A stretch of 64,000 nucleotides of DNA from CAYLRF01 sp964385995 (GTDB lineage: Bacteria > Bacillota > Clostridia > Lachnospirales > Lachnospiraceae), in assembly GCA_964385995.1 (NCBI GenBank), contig CAYLRF010000001.1, positions 1 through 64,000 of the forward strand. Reading direction: 5' to 3'. The notes under the pieces were generated by a model. The model worked only from the letters and a program-made list of their open reading frames with translations, was not told where the DNA came from and made no database searches. A program made the translations under genes and the position numbers. Position 1 is the first letter of the stretch; each line of letters opens with the position of its first letter. Positions 8,562 to 18,130 of this stretch are shown in pieces.

Positions 8562-10595
8562 ATGCGTGAGGCTGAAATGACGGAGAAAAGCGAAAGCGGC
8601 GACATCTCACAGGGCGAAGTGATGACCGAAAGCGGGGAAATCCTGCGGGAAAGTGATGAAGGCGCCGGCGCCGGATTCACGTCCGGAAATGAGAAAACGA
8701 TGAGCGAAAGGAGCGTACATACGGGCACAAAGTCCGGGGAGACACTTAACCCGCGGGGCAATGATAAATCGGGAAACGGGGCGGAACATGTCACCGGATC
8801 ATCCGAAATCGATGTCGCCGGTGAAATAAAGAAGTCGCCGGACACCCCAAAAAGCGACGACATAGCCGCTCAGATGGCGGATATCGAGGCCGCCCTGATA
8901 GCGGAAGCCGACGCGATATCGTCCGCGAAATCCTTAAGGAGCGCGGATGAGGAGAACGCCGACACGACACAGTCCGATAAGGCTTCTGAAAAAGTAACTT
9001 CCTCCCCGGACGGCTCCGCCGCCGCGAAGGGAGACATCCCGAAAAACTCTGTCGCCGGCGGACAGGTTATCCCGCGCGATAAGTCATCCGACGCGAAGAG
9101 CGGGAAAAAAGCACGAAAACATGCGCAGATAAAGCTTCCGCGCATTAAGATCTCAAGGAAAACCGCCGTGACATGCGGTATTGCCGCGGCAGCGGCCGTG
9201 TTTGTGCTGCTTTGCGTCTGGCTGGGCGTAAGCCTTCACTATAAAGACAGATTTCTCATGAAGACCACGGTCAATAAATTCGATTTTTCGGGTCTGACCG
9301 TAAGCGAAGCCGAGAAAATCATGCAGTCGCAGGTGGAAAAATACGTCCTTACGATTACGGGAAAAGACGGGGCCACCGAGCAGATACACGGCAGAGATAT
9401 CAATATCAAATATACGGGCTCCGAACGGTTAAAGAAAGCCCTGGAAAAACAAAATCCGTATATATGGCCGAAGGCGCTTTTTGGCGGGAGTCATATTGCC
9501 GCCGAAATGCTTTCCGCGTATGACGCGAACAAGCTGGATGATGTTATCGCCGCGTCCGATTTTTTGAAAGATGAGGGAAAGACGGCGGCGGTCTCCGCGA
9601 CAGTGGTTTTAAACGAAGGGTCGTTTGTCATACAGGATGAGGCGGAGGGCACGCAGGTAGACCGGGAGAAGTTTTTTAAGGCCGTTAAGCGAAGCGTCGA
9701 AACCATAAGCTCCGAACTGGATCTTAAAGAGGCCGACTGCTATGTGGAACCCGCGTTTACGAGCGAATCTCCCGAAGTCATATCCGCCAGAGACAGGATG
9801 AACGATTTTCTTAACGCGGAGATTATATATAACTACAACGGAAATACCGTGAAGCTTGACAGCGACACCTTCGCTCCGTGGATATCCGCCGACGCTTCCA
9901 TGACGCCCGTCGTATCGGCCGAGATGGTTAAGGATTATGTCTCGAAAACTCTGGCGGGCGCCTTTAACACTCCCGACAGGGACGGCGTCTTTACAAGTCA
10001 GACTCCGGGCAAGCAGGTGGGATTTAAGAGCGCTTCTCTCGGAAGGCTTATTAACACCGAAGCGGAGACCGAGGCCATAATAAAAACGATAAGCGAGGGA
10101 AAATCCGTCATAAAGGAACCCGCCATCGCCAGAGAGGAAATGCCGGAAGGACAGTACGTCTGGGGAAATACTTACCTCGAGGTCGACCTCACGGAACAGG
10201 AAATGTGGTATGTGGTAAACGGTGCTCCCGTTTTTAACAGCTGCGTCGTAACCGGCGTTCAGACCGCGGCGAAAGAGACGCCCGCGGGGCTTTTTACCAT
10301 ACTTGAGATGAAGAGAAACAAGATAATGCGCGGATACCTGCCGAACGGTCAGCTGGAATATGAGACGCCCGCGAAGTGGTGGATGCGCGTCACATGGAGC
10401 GGCATAGGTTTTCATGACGCGAACTGGAATCCGAATTACGCGTATACCAAAACCCAAAACGCGCAAAGTGAGAATTCGCGCAAGCAATATCATGTCAGAA
10501 ACGGTTCCCACGGCTGTATAAATATGCCTCCCGCTAAAGCAGAGCAGCTTTACGGACTGATACAGGTGGGAACCCCGGTGGTCATTCATTACTGA
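8562..10595 (+). CDS. Membrane-anchored L,D-transpeptidase (YkuD) with peptidoglycan-binding region
   Basis: A 677-residue wall enzyme expected to form 3-3 peptidoglycan cross-links or attach proteins to the wall. Order: a Ser/Asp/Glu/Lys-rich cytoplasmic region (residues 1 to about 200), one membrane segment (TCGIAAAAAVFVLLCVWLGV, about 205-225), an extracellular region resembling the PG_binding_4 repeats found in Clostridial enzymes (FDFSGLTVSEAEKIM onward), then the YkuD domain from WGNTYLEVDLTEQEMWYVV with the catalytic motif HVRNGSHGCINMP; the nucleophile is Cys652. The ATG at 8562 is chosen because AAGGGG lies 9 bases upstream; a TTG at 8553 would overlap that site. The long charged cytoplasmic tail is unusual. 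Confidence 0.92.
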   Translation: MREAEMTEKSESGDISQGEVMTESGEILRESDEGAGAGFTSGNEKTMSERSVHTGTKSGETLNPRGNDKSGNGAEHVTGSSEIDVAGEIKKSPDTPKSDDIAAQMADIEAALIAEADAISSAKSLRSADEENADTTQSDKASEKVTSSPDGSAAAKGDIPKNSVAGGQVIPRDKSSDAKSGKKARKHAQIKLPRIKISRKTAVTCGIAAAAAVFVLLCVWLGVSLHYKDRFLMKTTVNKFDFSGLTVSEAEKIMQSQVEKYVLTITGKDGATEQIHGRDINIKYTGSERLKKALEKQNPYIWPKALFGGSHIAAEMLSAYDANKLDDVIAASDFLKDEGKTAAVSATVVLNEGSFVIQDEAEGTQVDREKFFKAVKRSVETISSELDLKEADCYVEPAFTSESPEVISARDRMNDFLNAEIIYNYNGNTVKLDSDTFAPWISADASMTPVVSAEMVKDYVSKTLAGAFNTPDRDGVFTSQTPGKQVGFKSASLGRLINTEAETEAIIKTISEGKSVIKEPAIAREEMPEGQYVWGNTYLEVDLTEQEMWYVVNGAPVFNSCVVTGVQTAAKETPAGLFTILEMKRNKIMRGYLPNGQLEYETPAKWWMRVTWSGIGFHDANWNPNYAYTKTQNAQSENSRKQYHVRNGSHGCINMPPAKAEQLYGLIQVGTPVVIHY

Positions 10596-10618
10596 GTTCA
10601 TCAGGGGCAATAAGCGCT

Positions 10619-11749
10619 ATGTATCGCATCTTCAAAACGGACGGGCGGGCGAAATGCGCCGAGCTTTCAACCGTCCACGGCGTCATAAAAACCCCGGTAT
10701 TTATGAATGTCGCCACCAGCGCCGCGATAAAAGGCGCCGTATCGGCAGACGACTTGCGCGGCATAGGCACGCAGGTGGTGCTTTCAAACACCTACCACCT
10801 TCACTTAAGGCCGGGCGATGACGTCATAAAAAGTCTGGGCGGTATACGAAAATTCATGGCCTGGGACGGACCGGTTCTCACGGACTCCGGCGGTTTCCAG
10901 GTCTTTTCCATGACAAAGCTTCGAAAAATCACCGAGGAGGGAGTATATTTTAATTCCCATATAGACGGCAAAAGGATATTCATGGGGCCAAAGGAGAGCA
11001 TGACGATTCAGGCGAATCTCGGCTCCACGATAGCGATGGCCTTCGACGAGTGCCCTCCGAGCCTCGCGGATAAAAGTTACGTGCAAAGCTCCTGCGAGCG
11101 CACCGTAAGGTGGCTTTACCGCTGTAAGGATGAGATGGATAAGCTTAAGGCAAAGCCTGACGCCGTAAACCCCGCTCAGCTTCTCTTCGGCATAAATCAG
11201 GGCGGTATTTACGATGATATCCGCGTAGGAAACGCCCGGCAAATAACGGCGTTAAATCTCGACGGATACGCCGTGGGAGGACTCGCGGTAGGAGAAACCC
11301 CCGAGCAGATGTATCACGTGCTTGACGTCACCGTGCCGCGCCTTCCCGCGGATAAACCGACATATCTTATGGGTGTCGGCACGCCGGTTAATATCCTCGA
11401 GGCCGTGGAAAGAGGCGTTGATTTTTTCGACTGTGTTTATCCGAGCCGCAACGGCAGGCACGGTCATGTGTATACATCGCGCGGAAAGTTAAATCTCTTT
11501 AACGAATCATATAAACTCGACGACGCCCCGATCGAGGAGGGGTGCGCCTGCCCTGCCTGCCGCGGTTCATACGGCAGGGCTTACATAAGACATCTTCTTA
11601 AAGCGGGGGAAATGCTGGGGATGCGGCTTTGCGTCCTGCACAATCTTTATTTTTACAATCACCTCATGGAAGAGATAAGAGACGCGATCACGCGGGGGTG
11701 TTACCGCGATTTTAAGGAGGAAAAGAAGGCGCACTTTGAAAATACTTGA
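10619..11749 (+). CDS. tgt: tRNA-guanine(34) transglycosylase
   Basis: A 376-residue TIM-barrel enzyme that exchanges guanine 34 for the queuosine precursor in tRNAs with GUN anticodons. Asp89 lies in the conserved LTDSGGFQVFSM, the second catalytic region is in the VGTPVNILEAVERGVDFFDCVYPSRNGRHG part of the barrel, and the structural zinc site is CACPACRGSYGRAYIRHL near the C terminus. Length is typical. It follows the L,D-transpeptidase by 23 bases and precedes yajC, a common bacterial pairing. No queA is visible nearby. Confidence 0.97.
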   Translation: MYRIFKTDGRAKCAELSTVHGVIKTPVFMNVATSAAIKGAVSADDLRGIGTQVVLSNTYHLHLRPGDDVIKSLGGIRKFMAWDGPVLTDSGGFQVFSMTKLRKITEEGVYFNSHIDGKRIFMGPKESMTIQANLGSTIAMAFDECPPSLADKSYVQSSCERTVRWLYRCKDEMDKLKAKPDAVNPAQLLFGINQGGIYDDIRVGNARQITALNLDGYAVGGLAVGETPEQMYHVLDVTVPRLPADKPTYLMGVGTPVNILEAVERGVDFFDCVYPSRNGRHGHVYTSRGKLNLFNESYKLDDAPIEEGCACPACRGSYGRAYIRHLLKAGEMLGMRLCVLHNLYFYNHLMEEIRDAITRGCYRDFKEEKKAHFENT

Positions 11750-11774
11750 AGCGGCCTTTGTTATTGTGTATCAT
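11746..11774 (+). promoter_or_regulatory. Probable promoter for yajC and downstream genes
   Basis: TTGAAG (11746-11751), a 17-base spacer and TATCAT (11769-11774). It overlaps the tgt stop codon and lies about 50 bases before the yajC start. Confidence 0.5.
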
Positions 11775-11821
11775 ATATCGAAATTGCTGTCGGCTAAGAG
11801 TCACTTAAGGAGGGAAATGAT

Positions 11822-12310
11822 TTGCAGGTAGTATCATTGATTTTAATTTACGCGGTTTTCTTCGGAGTATTGTGGTTTTTCCTTATGCGTCCGCAGAAGA
11901 AGGAGCAAAAGCGTCTGCGCCTTATGCTTTCGCAGATGAAAGTGGGAGATACGGTTCTTACCTCGAGCGGATTTTACGGTGTCGTAATAGATATCTCGGA
12001 GGAAGACGTGATAGTAGAGTTCGGTAACAATAAGAACTGCCGTATTCCCATGCAAAAATCCGCTATAGTCCAGGTGGAAAGCGCCGAATCCTCCGCTCCC
12101 GCGCCGGCTAAGATCGAGTCCCTAAAGGGCGCGAACACAAAATCCGATGATCCGAAAGCCGTAAGTGCGAAGTCCGAGGACGCCAACGCCGCGGACGCGA
12201 AGTCCGGGGAAACATCATCCGCCGACACAAAAAGCGGCGACTCGGGGCAGTCAGGGGACAAAAAGGACAAAAAAGACAAGAAGGATAAAAAGAAGAAGGA
12301 AAAAGCCTGA
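11822..12310 (+). CDS. yajC: Preprotein translocase accessory subunit YajC
   Basis: A 162-residue small membrane protein of the Sec translocon accessory complex. The single N-terminal membrane segment ([17 protein letters not shown], about 5-22) is followed by RPQKKEQKR and the soluble core with [15 protein letters not shown]. The last 70 or so residues are low complexity, first with repeated AKSGE/AKSED-like units and then almost pure Lys/Asp, so the protein is clearly longer than the usual 90-110 residues. The start is TTG behind AAGGAGGGAAATGAT. A conserved position after tgt supports the call. Confidence 0.92.
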   Translation: MQVVSLILIYAVFFGVLWFFLMRPQKKEQKRLRLMLSQMKVGDTVLTSSGFYGVVIDISEEDVIVEFGNNKNCRIPMQKSAIVQVESAESSAPAPAKIESLKGANTKSDDPKAVSAKSEDANAADAKSGETSSADTKSGDSGQSGDKKDKKDKKDKKKKEKA

Positions 12311-12344
12311 CGCGCCCGCGCCTTATCATCCTACGGAGGTTTTT

Positions 12345-14063
12345 ATGTCGAAAAGCATGGAAGATTCTTCAAAAAGTAAGGGCATGAGAAGCGATACAGT
12401 GAAAAAAGGTATGCAGCAGGCTCCGCACAGATCCCTTTTTAACGCGCTGGGATTTACGAAGGAGGAGCGCGAAAGGCCGCTTGTCGGCATAGTCTGCTCT
12501 TACAACGAGATAGTCCCGGGTCACATGAATCTGGACAAGATCTGCGACGCCGTGAAAATGGGAGTCGCGATGGCGGGCGGCACTCCGGTCATGTTCCCCG
12601 CCATAGCCGTGTGCGACGGCATAGCGATGGGACATATCGGCATGAAATATTCTCTCGTCACGAGGGATCTTATCGCCGATTCCACTGAGGCCATGGCTCT
12701 CGCTCATCAGTTCGACGCACTGGTGATGATCCCCAACTGCGATAAGAACGTTCCGGGTCTTCTCATGGCCGCGGCGAGGATAAACGTGCCCACGATTTTC
12801 GTGAGCGGGGGACCTATGCTCGCGGGAAGGGTGCGCGGTCAAAAAAGAAGCCTCTCAAGCATGTTCGAGGCGGTCGGGGCGTACAGCGCGGGGAAAATGA
12901 CAGAGGATGAAGTCGCCGAATACGAAGAGAAGGTTTGCCCCACCTGCGGCTCCTGCTCGGGCATGTATACGGCGAACAGCATGAACTGCCTTACCGAGGC
13001 TCTCGGCATGGGTCTTAAGGGAAACGGCACGGTACCCGCCGTTTATTCCGAGAGGATAAGGCTCGCAAAGCACGCGGGGATGAAAGTCATGGATCTGTGG
13101 AGGGACGACATTCGTCCGAGGAATATCATGACGAAGGAAGCCGTGATAAACGCGCTTACAGTCGACATGGCTCTCGGATGTTCCACGAACAGTATGCTTC
13201 ATCTTCCCGCGATCGCCCATGAAATCGGCATGGATTTTGATATCACTTACGCGAATGAGATAAGCGAGCGCACGCCGAATTTGTGTCATCTGGCTCCCGC
13301 GGGTCCTACGTACATCGAGGACTTAAACGAGGCCGGCGGTGTCTTAGCCGTGATGAATGAGCTTAGTAAGAAGGGCCTTATAAACACGGACTGCATGACT
13401 GTCACCGGAAAAACGGTGGGAGAGAATATAAAGGGATGTGAAATCTCAGATACCGATGTCATAAGGCCGATCACGAATCCTTACAGCGAGAGCGGAGGCT
13501 TGGCGGTACTGACGGGAAATCTCGCCCCGGACGGCTGCGTGGTGAAAAAATCGGCCGTCGCCGAAGAGATGATGTTTCACGAAGGACCTGCCAGGGTATT
13601 TGACTCTGAGGAAGACGCGATAGCCGCCATAAAAGGAGGAAAGATCGTCGCCGGGGATGTGGTGGTGATTCGCTATGAGGGACCGAAAGGCGGTCCGGGC
13701 ATGAGAGAGATGTTAAATCCCACCTCCGCCATAGCGGGCATGGGACTCGGATCTTCGGTAGCTCTTATCACCGACGGAAGGTTCAGCGGCGCGTCAAGAG
13801 GCGCCTCGATAGGGCATATTTCGCCGGAGGCGGCGGTAGGCGGGCCCATAGGATTGGTTAAGGAAGGCGATATCATACGCATCGATATCCCGAATCGCAG
13901 GATCGATCTTCTGATATCGGATGATGAGTTTGTGGGGAGGAAAAGAGCGTTTAAGCCGAAAGAGACAAAGGTGCCGCAAGGCTATCTTGAAAGGTACATT
14001 TCCATGGTTTCATCCGCGGCTTCGGGCGCCATCCTTAGGGCGCCGAAAGGAGAGAAAGCATGA
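12345..14063 (+). CDS. ilvD: Dihydroxy-acid dehydratase
   Basis: A 572-residue iron-sulfur enzyme that converts 2,3-dihydroxy-3-methyl acids to 2-keto acids, the third step of valine and isoleucine synthesis. The cluster and metal ligands are visible in NCDKN and [17 protein letters not shown], and the C-terminal [14 protein letters not shown] is typical. The ATG at 12345 has GGAGGTTTTT upstream; the open frame extends further 5' into yajC but that extension has no support. The last four bases overlap the ilvB start (ATGA), indicating coupling. Confidence 0.96.
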   Translation: MSKSMEDSSKSKGMRSDTVKKGMQQAPHRSLFNALGFTKEERERPLVGIVCSYNEIVPGHMNLDKICDAVKMGVAMAGGTPVMFPAIAVCDGIAMGHIGMKYSLVTRDLIADSTEAMALAHQFDALVMIPNCDKNVPGLLMAAARINVPTIFVSGGPMLAGRVRGQKRSLSSMFEAVGAYSAGKMTEDEVAEYEEKVCPTCGSCSGMYTANSMNCLTEALGMGLKGNGTVPAVYSERIRLAKHAGMKVMDLWRDDIRPRNIMTKEAVINALTVDMALGCSTNSMLHLPAIAHEIGMDFDITYANEISERTPNLCHLAPAGPTYIEDLNEAGGVLAVMNELSKKGLINTDCMTVTGKTVGENIKGCEISDTDVIRPITNPYSESGGLAVLTGNLAPDGCVVKKSAVAEEMMFHEGPARVFDSEEDAIAAIKGGKIVAGDVVVIRYEGPKGGPGMREMLNPTSAIAGMGLGSSVALITDGRFSGASRGASIGHISPEAAVGGPIGLVKEGDIIRIDIPNRRIDLLISDDEFVGRKRAFKPKETKVPQGYLERYISMVSSAASGAILRAPKGEKA

Positions 14064-15748
14064 GGCTTACGGGAGCTCAAGTCGTCATCGAGTGCCTGAA
14101 AGAGCAGGGTGTGGATACCGTGTTCGGTTATCCGGGAGGAGCCATATTAAACATATATGACGCTCTTTATAAGAACAGCGACAGGATCACTCATATACTG
14201 ACCTCGCACGAGCAGGGAGCGGCCCACGCCGCCGACGGATACGCGAGGGCCACGGGTAAGGTGGGGGTGTGTCTCGCGACCAGCGGCCCGGGCGCGACGA
14301 ATCTGGTGACGGGCATCGCCACGGCTTACATGGATTCGATACCCGTAGTCGCCATCACCTGCAACGTCGGAGTGGCGCTTTTGGGGAAGGACAGTTTTCA
14401 GGAAATAGACATTACCGGCGTCACGATGCCCATTACCAAGCACAATTACATCGTAAAGGACGTAAATCATCTGGCGTCGACGCTTAGAACGGCTTTTAAG
14501 ATATCCCGCTCCGGAAGGCCGGGGCCGGTGCTTATAGACATACCGAAAAATGTAACCGAGGATACGTGCGAGTATGAACCCGACCCGAACGCCGCTAAGG
14601 ATAAAAAGCCGAATCCAGCGATAGACCCCGCCGAGATCGATACGGCGGTGAAGATGATAGAAGCGTCGAAGAAGCCTTTTCTTCTGGTGGGAGGCGGCGC
14701 GTCGCTTTCGGGAGCGGCCGATGAGGTTCGCAGGTTCGCGAAGATAGCCGACGTTCCCGTCACGGATACGCTCATGGGGAAAGGAGCCTTCCCCGGCACG
14801 GATCCTTCCTACGCCGGGATGCTGGGAATGCACGGCACGAAGGCCGCCAATTACGGCGTGAGCAGATGCGATCTTCTCATCGTCGCGGGAGCCAGATTCA
14901 GCGACAGGGTTACGGGAAACGCGAGGAAATTCGCTTCGAAGGCCAAAGTGCTTCAAATAGACGTGGACGCCGCCGAGATCGACAAGAACGTACTCACCAC
15001 AGCCGGCATACACGGTGATTTAAAGGAAGCGCTCACTCTTTTAAATGAGAAGCTGCCGGGTCTTTCTCACAGTGAGTGGAAGAAAGAGATAGAAGGATAC
15101 AAAGACAAATATCCCCTGACTTATCGTAAGGATAAACTCACGGGGCCGTTCGCGGTGGAGGAGATCTACAGGCAGACGGGAGGGGACGCCGTAATCGTCA
15201 CAGAGGTCGGCCAGCACCAGATGTGGGCGGCTCAGTTTTATAAGTTCACAAAGCCGCGGACGCTTATCACGTCGGGAGGCCTGGGGACGATGGGCTACGG
15301 GCTCGGGGCAGCCATCGGCGCGAAGATCGGCCGTCCCGACAAGACAGTCGTAAATATCGCGGGTGACGGTTGCCTTCGCATGAACATGAACGAGATAGCC
15401 ACCGCGTCCCGATATAACATCCCCGTCATAGAAGTCGTTATAAATAATCACGTGCTCGGCATGGTGCGTCAGTGGCAGGATCTTTTCTACGGTAAGAGAT
15501 ATTCCGCCACGGTTTTGGACGACTCTGTGGATTTCGTGAAAATCGCCGAGGCGATGGGCGCCGTCGGCATGAGAGCGAACACGAAGGAGGAGTTTTCGGA
15601 GGCTTTTTCACGGGCTCTTTCGATGAATAAGCCCGTACTCATAGACTGTAAGATAGACAGAGACGATAAGGTTTGGCCCATGGTCGCGCCCGGGTCGTCC
15701 ATAAGCGAGGCATTCAGCGAGGAAGATTTGTCGGATAAGGAGGACTGA
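14060..15748 (+). CDS. ilvB: Acetolactate synthase, large catalytic subunit
   Basis: A 562-residue thiamine diphosphate enzyme making 2-acetolactate or 2-aceto-2-hydroxybutyrate, the first committed step of branched-chain amino acid synthesis. Catalytic Glu51 lies in [14 protein letters not shown], the FAD-binding middle domain around [14 protein letters not shown], and the TPP motif begins [15 protein letters not shown] and ends [10 protein letters not shown]. Overlap with ilvD and absence of catabolic-type features support a biosynthetic role. No regulatory subunit gene (ilvN) follows, so it must be elsewhere or absent. CAAAGGAGAGAAAGC precedes the start. Confidence 0.95.
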   Translation: MRLTGAQVVIECLKEQGVDTVFGYPGGAILNIYDALYKNSDRITHILTSHEQGAAHAADGYARATGKVGVCLATSGPGATNLVTGIATAYMDSIPVVAITCNVGVALLGKDSFQEIDITGVTMPITKHNYIVKDVNHLASTLRTAFKISRSGRPGPVLIDIPKNVTEDTCEYEPDPNAAKDKKPNPAIDPAEIDTAVKMIEASKKPFLLVGGGASLSGAADEVRRFAKIADVPVTDTLMGKGAFPGTDPSYAGMLGMHGTKAANYGVSRCDLLIVAGARFSDRVTGNARKFASKAKVLQIDVDAAEIDKNVLTTAGIHGDLKEALTLLNEKLPGLSHSEWKKEIEGYKDKYPLTYRKDKLTGPFAVEEIYRQTGGDAVIVTEVGQHQMWAAQFYKFTKPRTLITSGGLGTMGYGLGAAIGAKIGRPDKTVVNIAGDGCLRMNMNEIATASRYNIPVIEVVINNHVLGMVRQWQDLFYGKRYSATVLDDSVDFVKIAEAMGAVGMRANTKEEFSEAFSRALSMNKPVLIDCKIDRDDKVWPMVAPGSSISEAFSEEDLSDKED

Positions 15749-15756
15749 TAAATAAG

Positions 15757-16839
15757 ATGAGCAGAGTATATAATTTTTCGGCGGGACCCGCCGTGCTGCC
15801 TGAAGAGGTTCTGAAGGAAGCGGCGAAAGAGATGCTCGATTATAACGGCACGGGCATGTCTGTGATGGAGATGAGTCACAGGTCAAAGGCTTTTGAGGAG
15901 ATCATCACGGCGGCGGAGGACGATTTAAGAGATCTGCTTAATATTCCCCCGAATTACAAAGTGCTGTTCCTTCAGGGAGGGGCGTCTTTGCAGTTTGCCA
16001 TGGTGCCGCTTAATCTTATGAGAAACGGCGTCGCCGATTATATCGTGACGGGTCAGTGGGCACGCAAGGCGTATCAGGAAGCCTCAAAATACGGCAGGGC
16101 AAATAAGATCGCCTCATCCGAGGATCGCACTTTTTCCTATATCCCCGACTGTTCGGATCTTCCCGTCTCGCCTGACGCCGATTATGTCTATATCTGTGAG
16201 AACAATACCATCTACGGCACCAAATATAAGACGCTCCCCAATACCAAAGGCAGAGATCTGGTGGCGGACGCTTCATCCTGTTTTCTTTCCGAACCGGCCG
16301 ATATAAGCAAATACGCCGTTTATTACGGCGGCGCCCAGAAGAACATCGGACCCGCCGGCGTGGTGGTGGTGATTATAAGAGAGGATCTCATTCGTGAGGA
16401 TGTGCCCGAGAGCACGCCCACCATGTTAAGATACAAGACCCACGCCGACGCGGGGTCTTTGTATAACACTCCTCCCGCGTACGGAATTTATATCTGCGGC
16501 AAAGTGTTTAAATGGCTTAAGGCGATGGGCGGCTTAGGCGAAATGCAAAAGCGAAATGTCGCGAAGGCGAAGATACTCTACGATTTTCTCGATGAAAGTC
16601 ATCTCTTTAAGGGCACCGTGGAAAAGAAGGACAGATCGCTTATGAATGTGCCTTTCGTGACGGGCGACGCGGATCTTGACGCGAAATTCGTGAAAGAAGC
16701 CGCTGACGCGGGTCTTGTGAATCTTAAAGGCCACAGAAGTGTGGGAGGCATGAGAGCCAGCATTTATAACGCGATGCCGGCAGAGGGAGTAAAGACTTTG
16801 GTCGAATTTATGAGAGACTTCGAGAGCCGAAATATTTAG
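15757..16839 (+). CDS. serC: Phosphoserine aminotransferase
   Basis: A 360-residue class V aminotransferase that converts 3-phosphohydroxypyruvate to 3-phosphoserine using glutamate. The family N terminus VYNFSAGPAVLPEEVL is present, as are QGGASLQFAMVPLNL and the PLP-binding lysine in YYGGAQKNIGPAG (about residue 195). The C-terminal GHRSVGGMRASIYNAMP is diagnostic. It lies 8 bases after ilvB with AAGGAGG upstream, and is followed by serA, so two of three serine synthesis steps are adjacent; serB is not in the window. Confidence 0.97.
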   Translation: MSRVYNFSAGPAVLPEEVLKEAAKEMLDYNGTGMSVMEMSHRSKAFEEIITAAEDDLRDLLNIPPNYKVLFLQGGASLQFAMVPLNLMRNGVADYIVTGQWARKAYQEASKYGRANKIASSEDRTFSYIPDCSDLPVSPDADYVYICENNTIYGTKYKTLPNTKGRDLVADASSCFLSEPADISKYAVYYGGAQKNIGPAGVVVVIIREDLIREDVPESTPTMLRYKTHADAGSLYNTPPAYGIYICGKVFKWLKAMGGLGEMQKRNVAKAKILYDFLDESHLFKGTVEKKDRSLMNVPFVTGDADLDAKFVKEAADAGLVNLKGHRSVGGMRASIYNAMPAEGVKTLVEFMRDFESRNI

Positions 16840-16874
16840 ACGGAAACGTTATTTAGGCGGAAATGCCGGGGAAA

Positions 16875-16944
16875 GGGGAATTTTTGGATGCAAATATCCA
16901 AACTCCCCTGATGACGCGTTAAAGCGTGTCGGAAAAGAGGAAAA
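16875..16944 (+). promoter_or_regulatory. Two-hairpin leader and conserved RBS segment of serA
   Basis: Hairpin A spans 16875-16908: GGGGA/TCCCC outside and TTTGGAT/ATCCAAA inside. Four bases later hairpin B (16913-16930) is 18 nt with a 7-bp stem GACGCGT/GCGTGTC and loop TAAA. It is followed at once by GGAAAAGAGGAAAA and the serA ATG. Hairpin B and the purine-rich segment recur before eda and dut (see findings). Confidence 0.7.
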
Positions 16945-18108
16945 ATGTATAAATATTACTGTCTTAATTCTATAGCGAAAGCCGGAACGGATGAGTTTGA
17001 CGCGGATTATGAAAAGACCGATGTCATTGACAATGCCGATGTCATACTCGTGCGCAGCGCGGCCATGCACGACATGAAATTCGGAAAGGATCTAAAGGTC
17101 ATCGCGAGAGCGGGAGCGGGCGTCAACAATATCCCCCTGGACAGATGTTCCGAGGAGGGAATCGCGGTGTTTAACACTCCGGGGGCCAACGCGAACGGAG
17201 TGAAAGAGCTTGTCATAGCGGGTCTTCTTCTCGCTTCGCGCGACATCTACGGAGGCATGAGCTGGATACAGGAGCATAAGGACGATCCTGATATCGCCAA
17301 AGACGCCGAAAAAGCCAAGAAGGCATTCGCGGGCACAGAGCTTATGGGGAAAAGTCTCGGCGTCATAGGACTGGGAGCCATCGGCATACGCGTCGCGAAC
17401 GCCGCTCACAGCCTCGGAATGAAGGTTTACGGCTACGATCCTTATCTTTCGGTAGACGCGGCGTGGAAGCTCTCGAGAGACATAAAACACGCGAAAACGG
17501 TCGAAGATCTTTACCGTGAGTGCGATTACATCACAGTGCACGTGCCCGCCGCGGATTCGACAAAGGGTATGATAAGCAAGGACGCCATAGCGGCCATGAA
17601 AGACGGCGTCATCGTCTTAAATTTCGCGAGAGACATTCTGGTGGATGAGGAAGCCATGAAGGAAGCCCTTTTATCCGGGAAGGTAAGAAAATACGTCACG
17701 GATTTTCCGAACCCGACCGTGGCGGCCGCCGAAAACATCCTCATTCTCCCGCATTTGGGCGCCTCCACTCAGGAATCGGAGGAGAGCTGCGCGAGTATGG
17801 CGGCGAAGGAAGTCATGAATTTTCTTAAAAACGGCAATATCAAAAACTCCGTGAATTTCCCCGCCTGCGATATGGGAGATAAGGGAGAAGACGCGAGGGT
17901 AACCGTCTTTCATCATAACGTACCGAACATGATAGGTCAGATCACGACGGTTCTCGCGAAGGCGGGACTTAACATCGACAACATGACAAATAAGAGCAAA
18001 GGCTCGTATGCTTACAGTATGCTGGATATCCCGGGGGATGTCCCCGCAAATGTCGTATCCGGGATAGAGGGGATAGAAGGCGTCATAAAAGTAAGAGTTA
18101 TATCCTAA
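16945..18108 (+). CDS. serA: D-3-phosphoglycerate dehydrogenase with ACT domain
   Basis: A 387-residue NAD-dependent dehydrogenase for the first step of serine synthesis. The Rossmann motif is in LGVIGLGAIGIRVANAA (about 136-152), the active-site Arg in LNFARDILVDEEAM, and the catalytic His in ILPHLGASTQESEE. A C-terminal ACT domain (NVPNMIGQITTVLAKAGLNI onward) suggests serine feedback control, as in the short bacterial SerA class. The start follows GAGGAAAA and the hairpin leader described above. It is 105 bases after serC. Confidence 0.94.
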   Translation: MYKYYCLNSIAKAGTDEFDADYEKTDVIDNADVILVRSAAMHDMKFGKDLKVIARAGAGVNNIPLDRCSEEGIAVFNTPGANANGVKELVIAGLLLASRDIYGGMSWIQEHKDDPDIAKDAEKAKKAFAGTELMGKSLGVIGLGAIGIRVANAAHSLGMKVYGYDPYLSVDAAWKLSRDIKHAKTVEDLYRECDYITVHVPAADSTKGMISKDAIAAMKDGVIVLNFARDILVDEEAMKEALLSGKVRKYVTDFPNPTVAAAENILILPHLGASTQESEESCASMAAKEVMNFLKNGNIKNSVNFPACDMGDKGEDARVTVFHHNVPNMIGQITTVLAKAGLNIDNMTNKSKGSYAYSMLDIPGDVPANVVSGIEGIEGVIKVRVIS

Positions 18109-18130
18109 AGACAAACGGAGATATATTTTC

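Noticed and set aside
12165..12344. 60-codon upstream extension of ilvD in frame
   Set aside because: It overlaps the coding end of yajC, has no Shine-Dalgarno, and the ATG at 12345 behind GGAGG matches the family N terminus.
15749..16944. T-box or other amino-acid riboswitch before serC/serA or ilvD
   Set aside because: The intergenic spaces are too short and show no T-box sequence; only the hairpin-RBS element is present.
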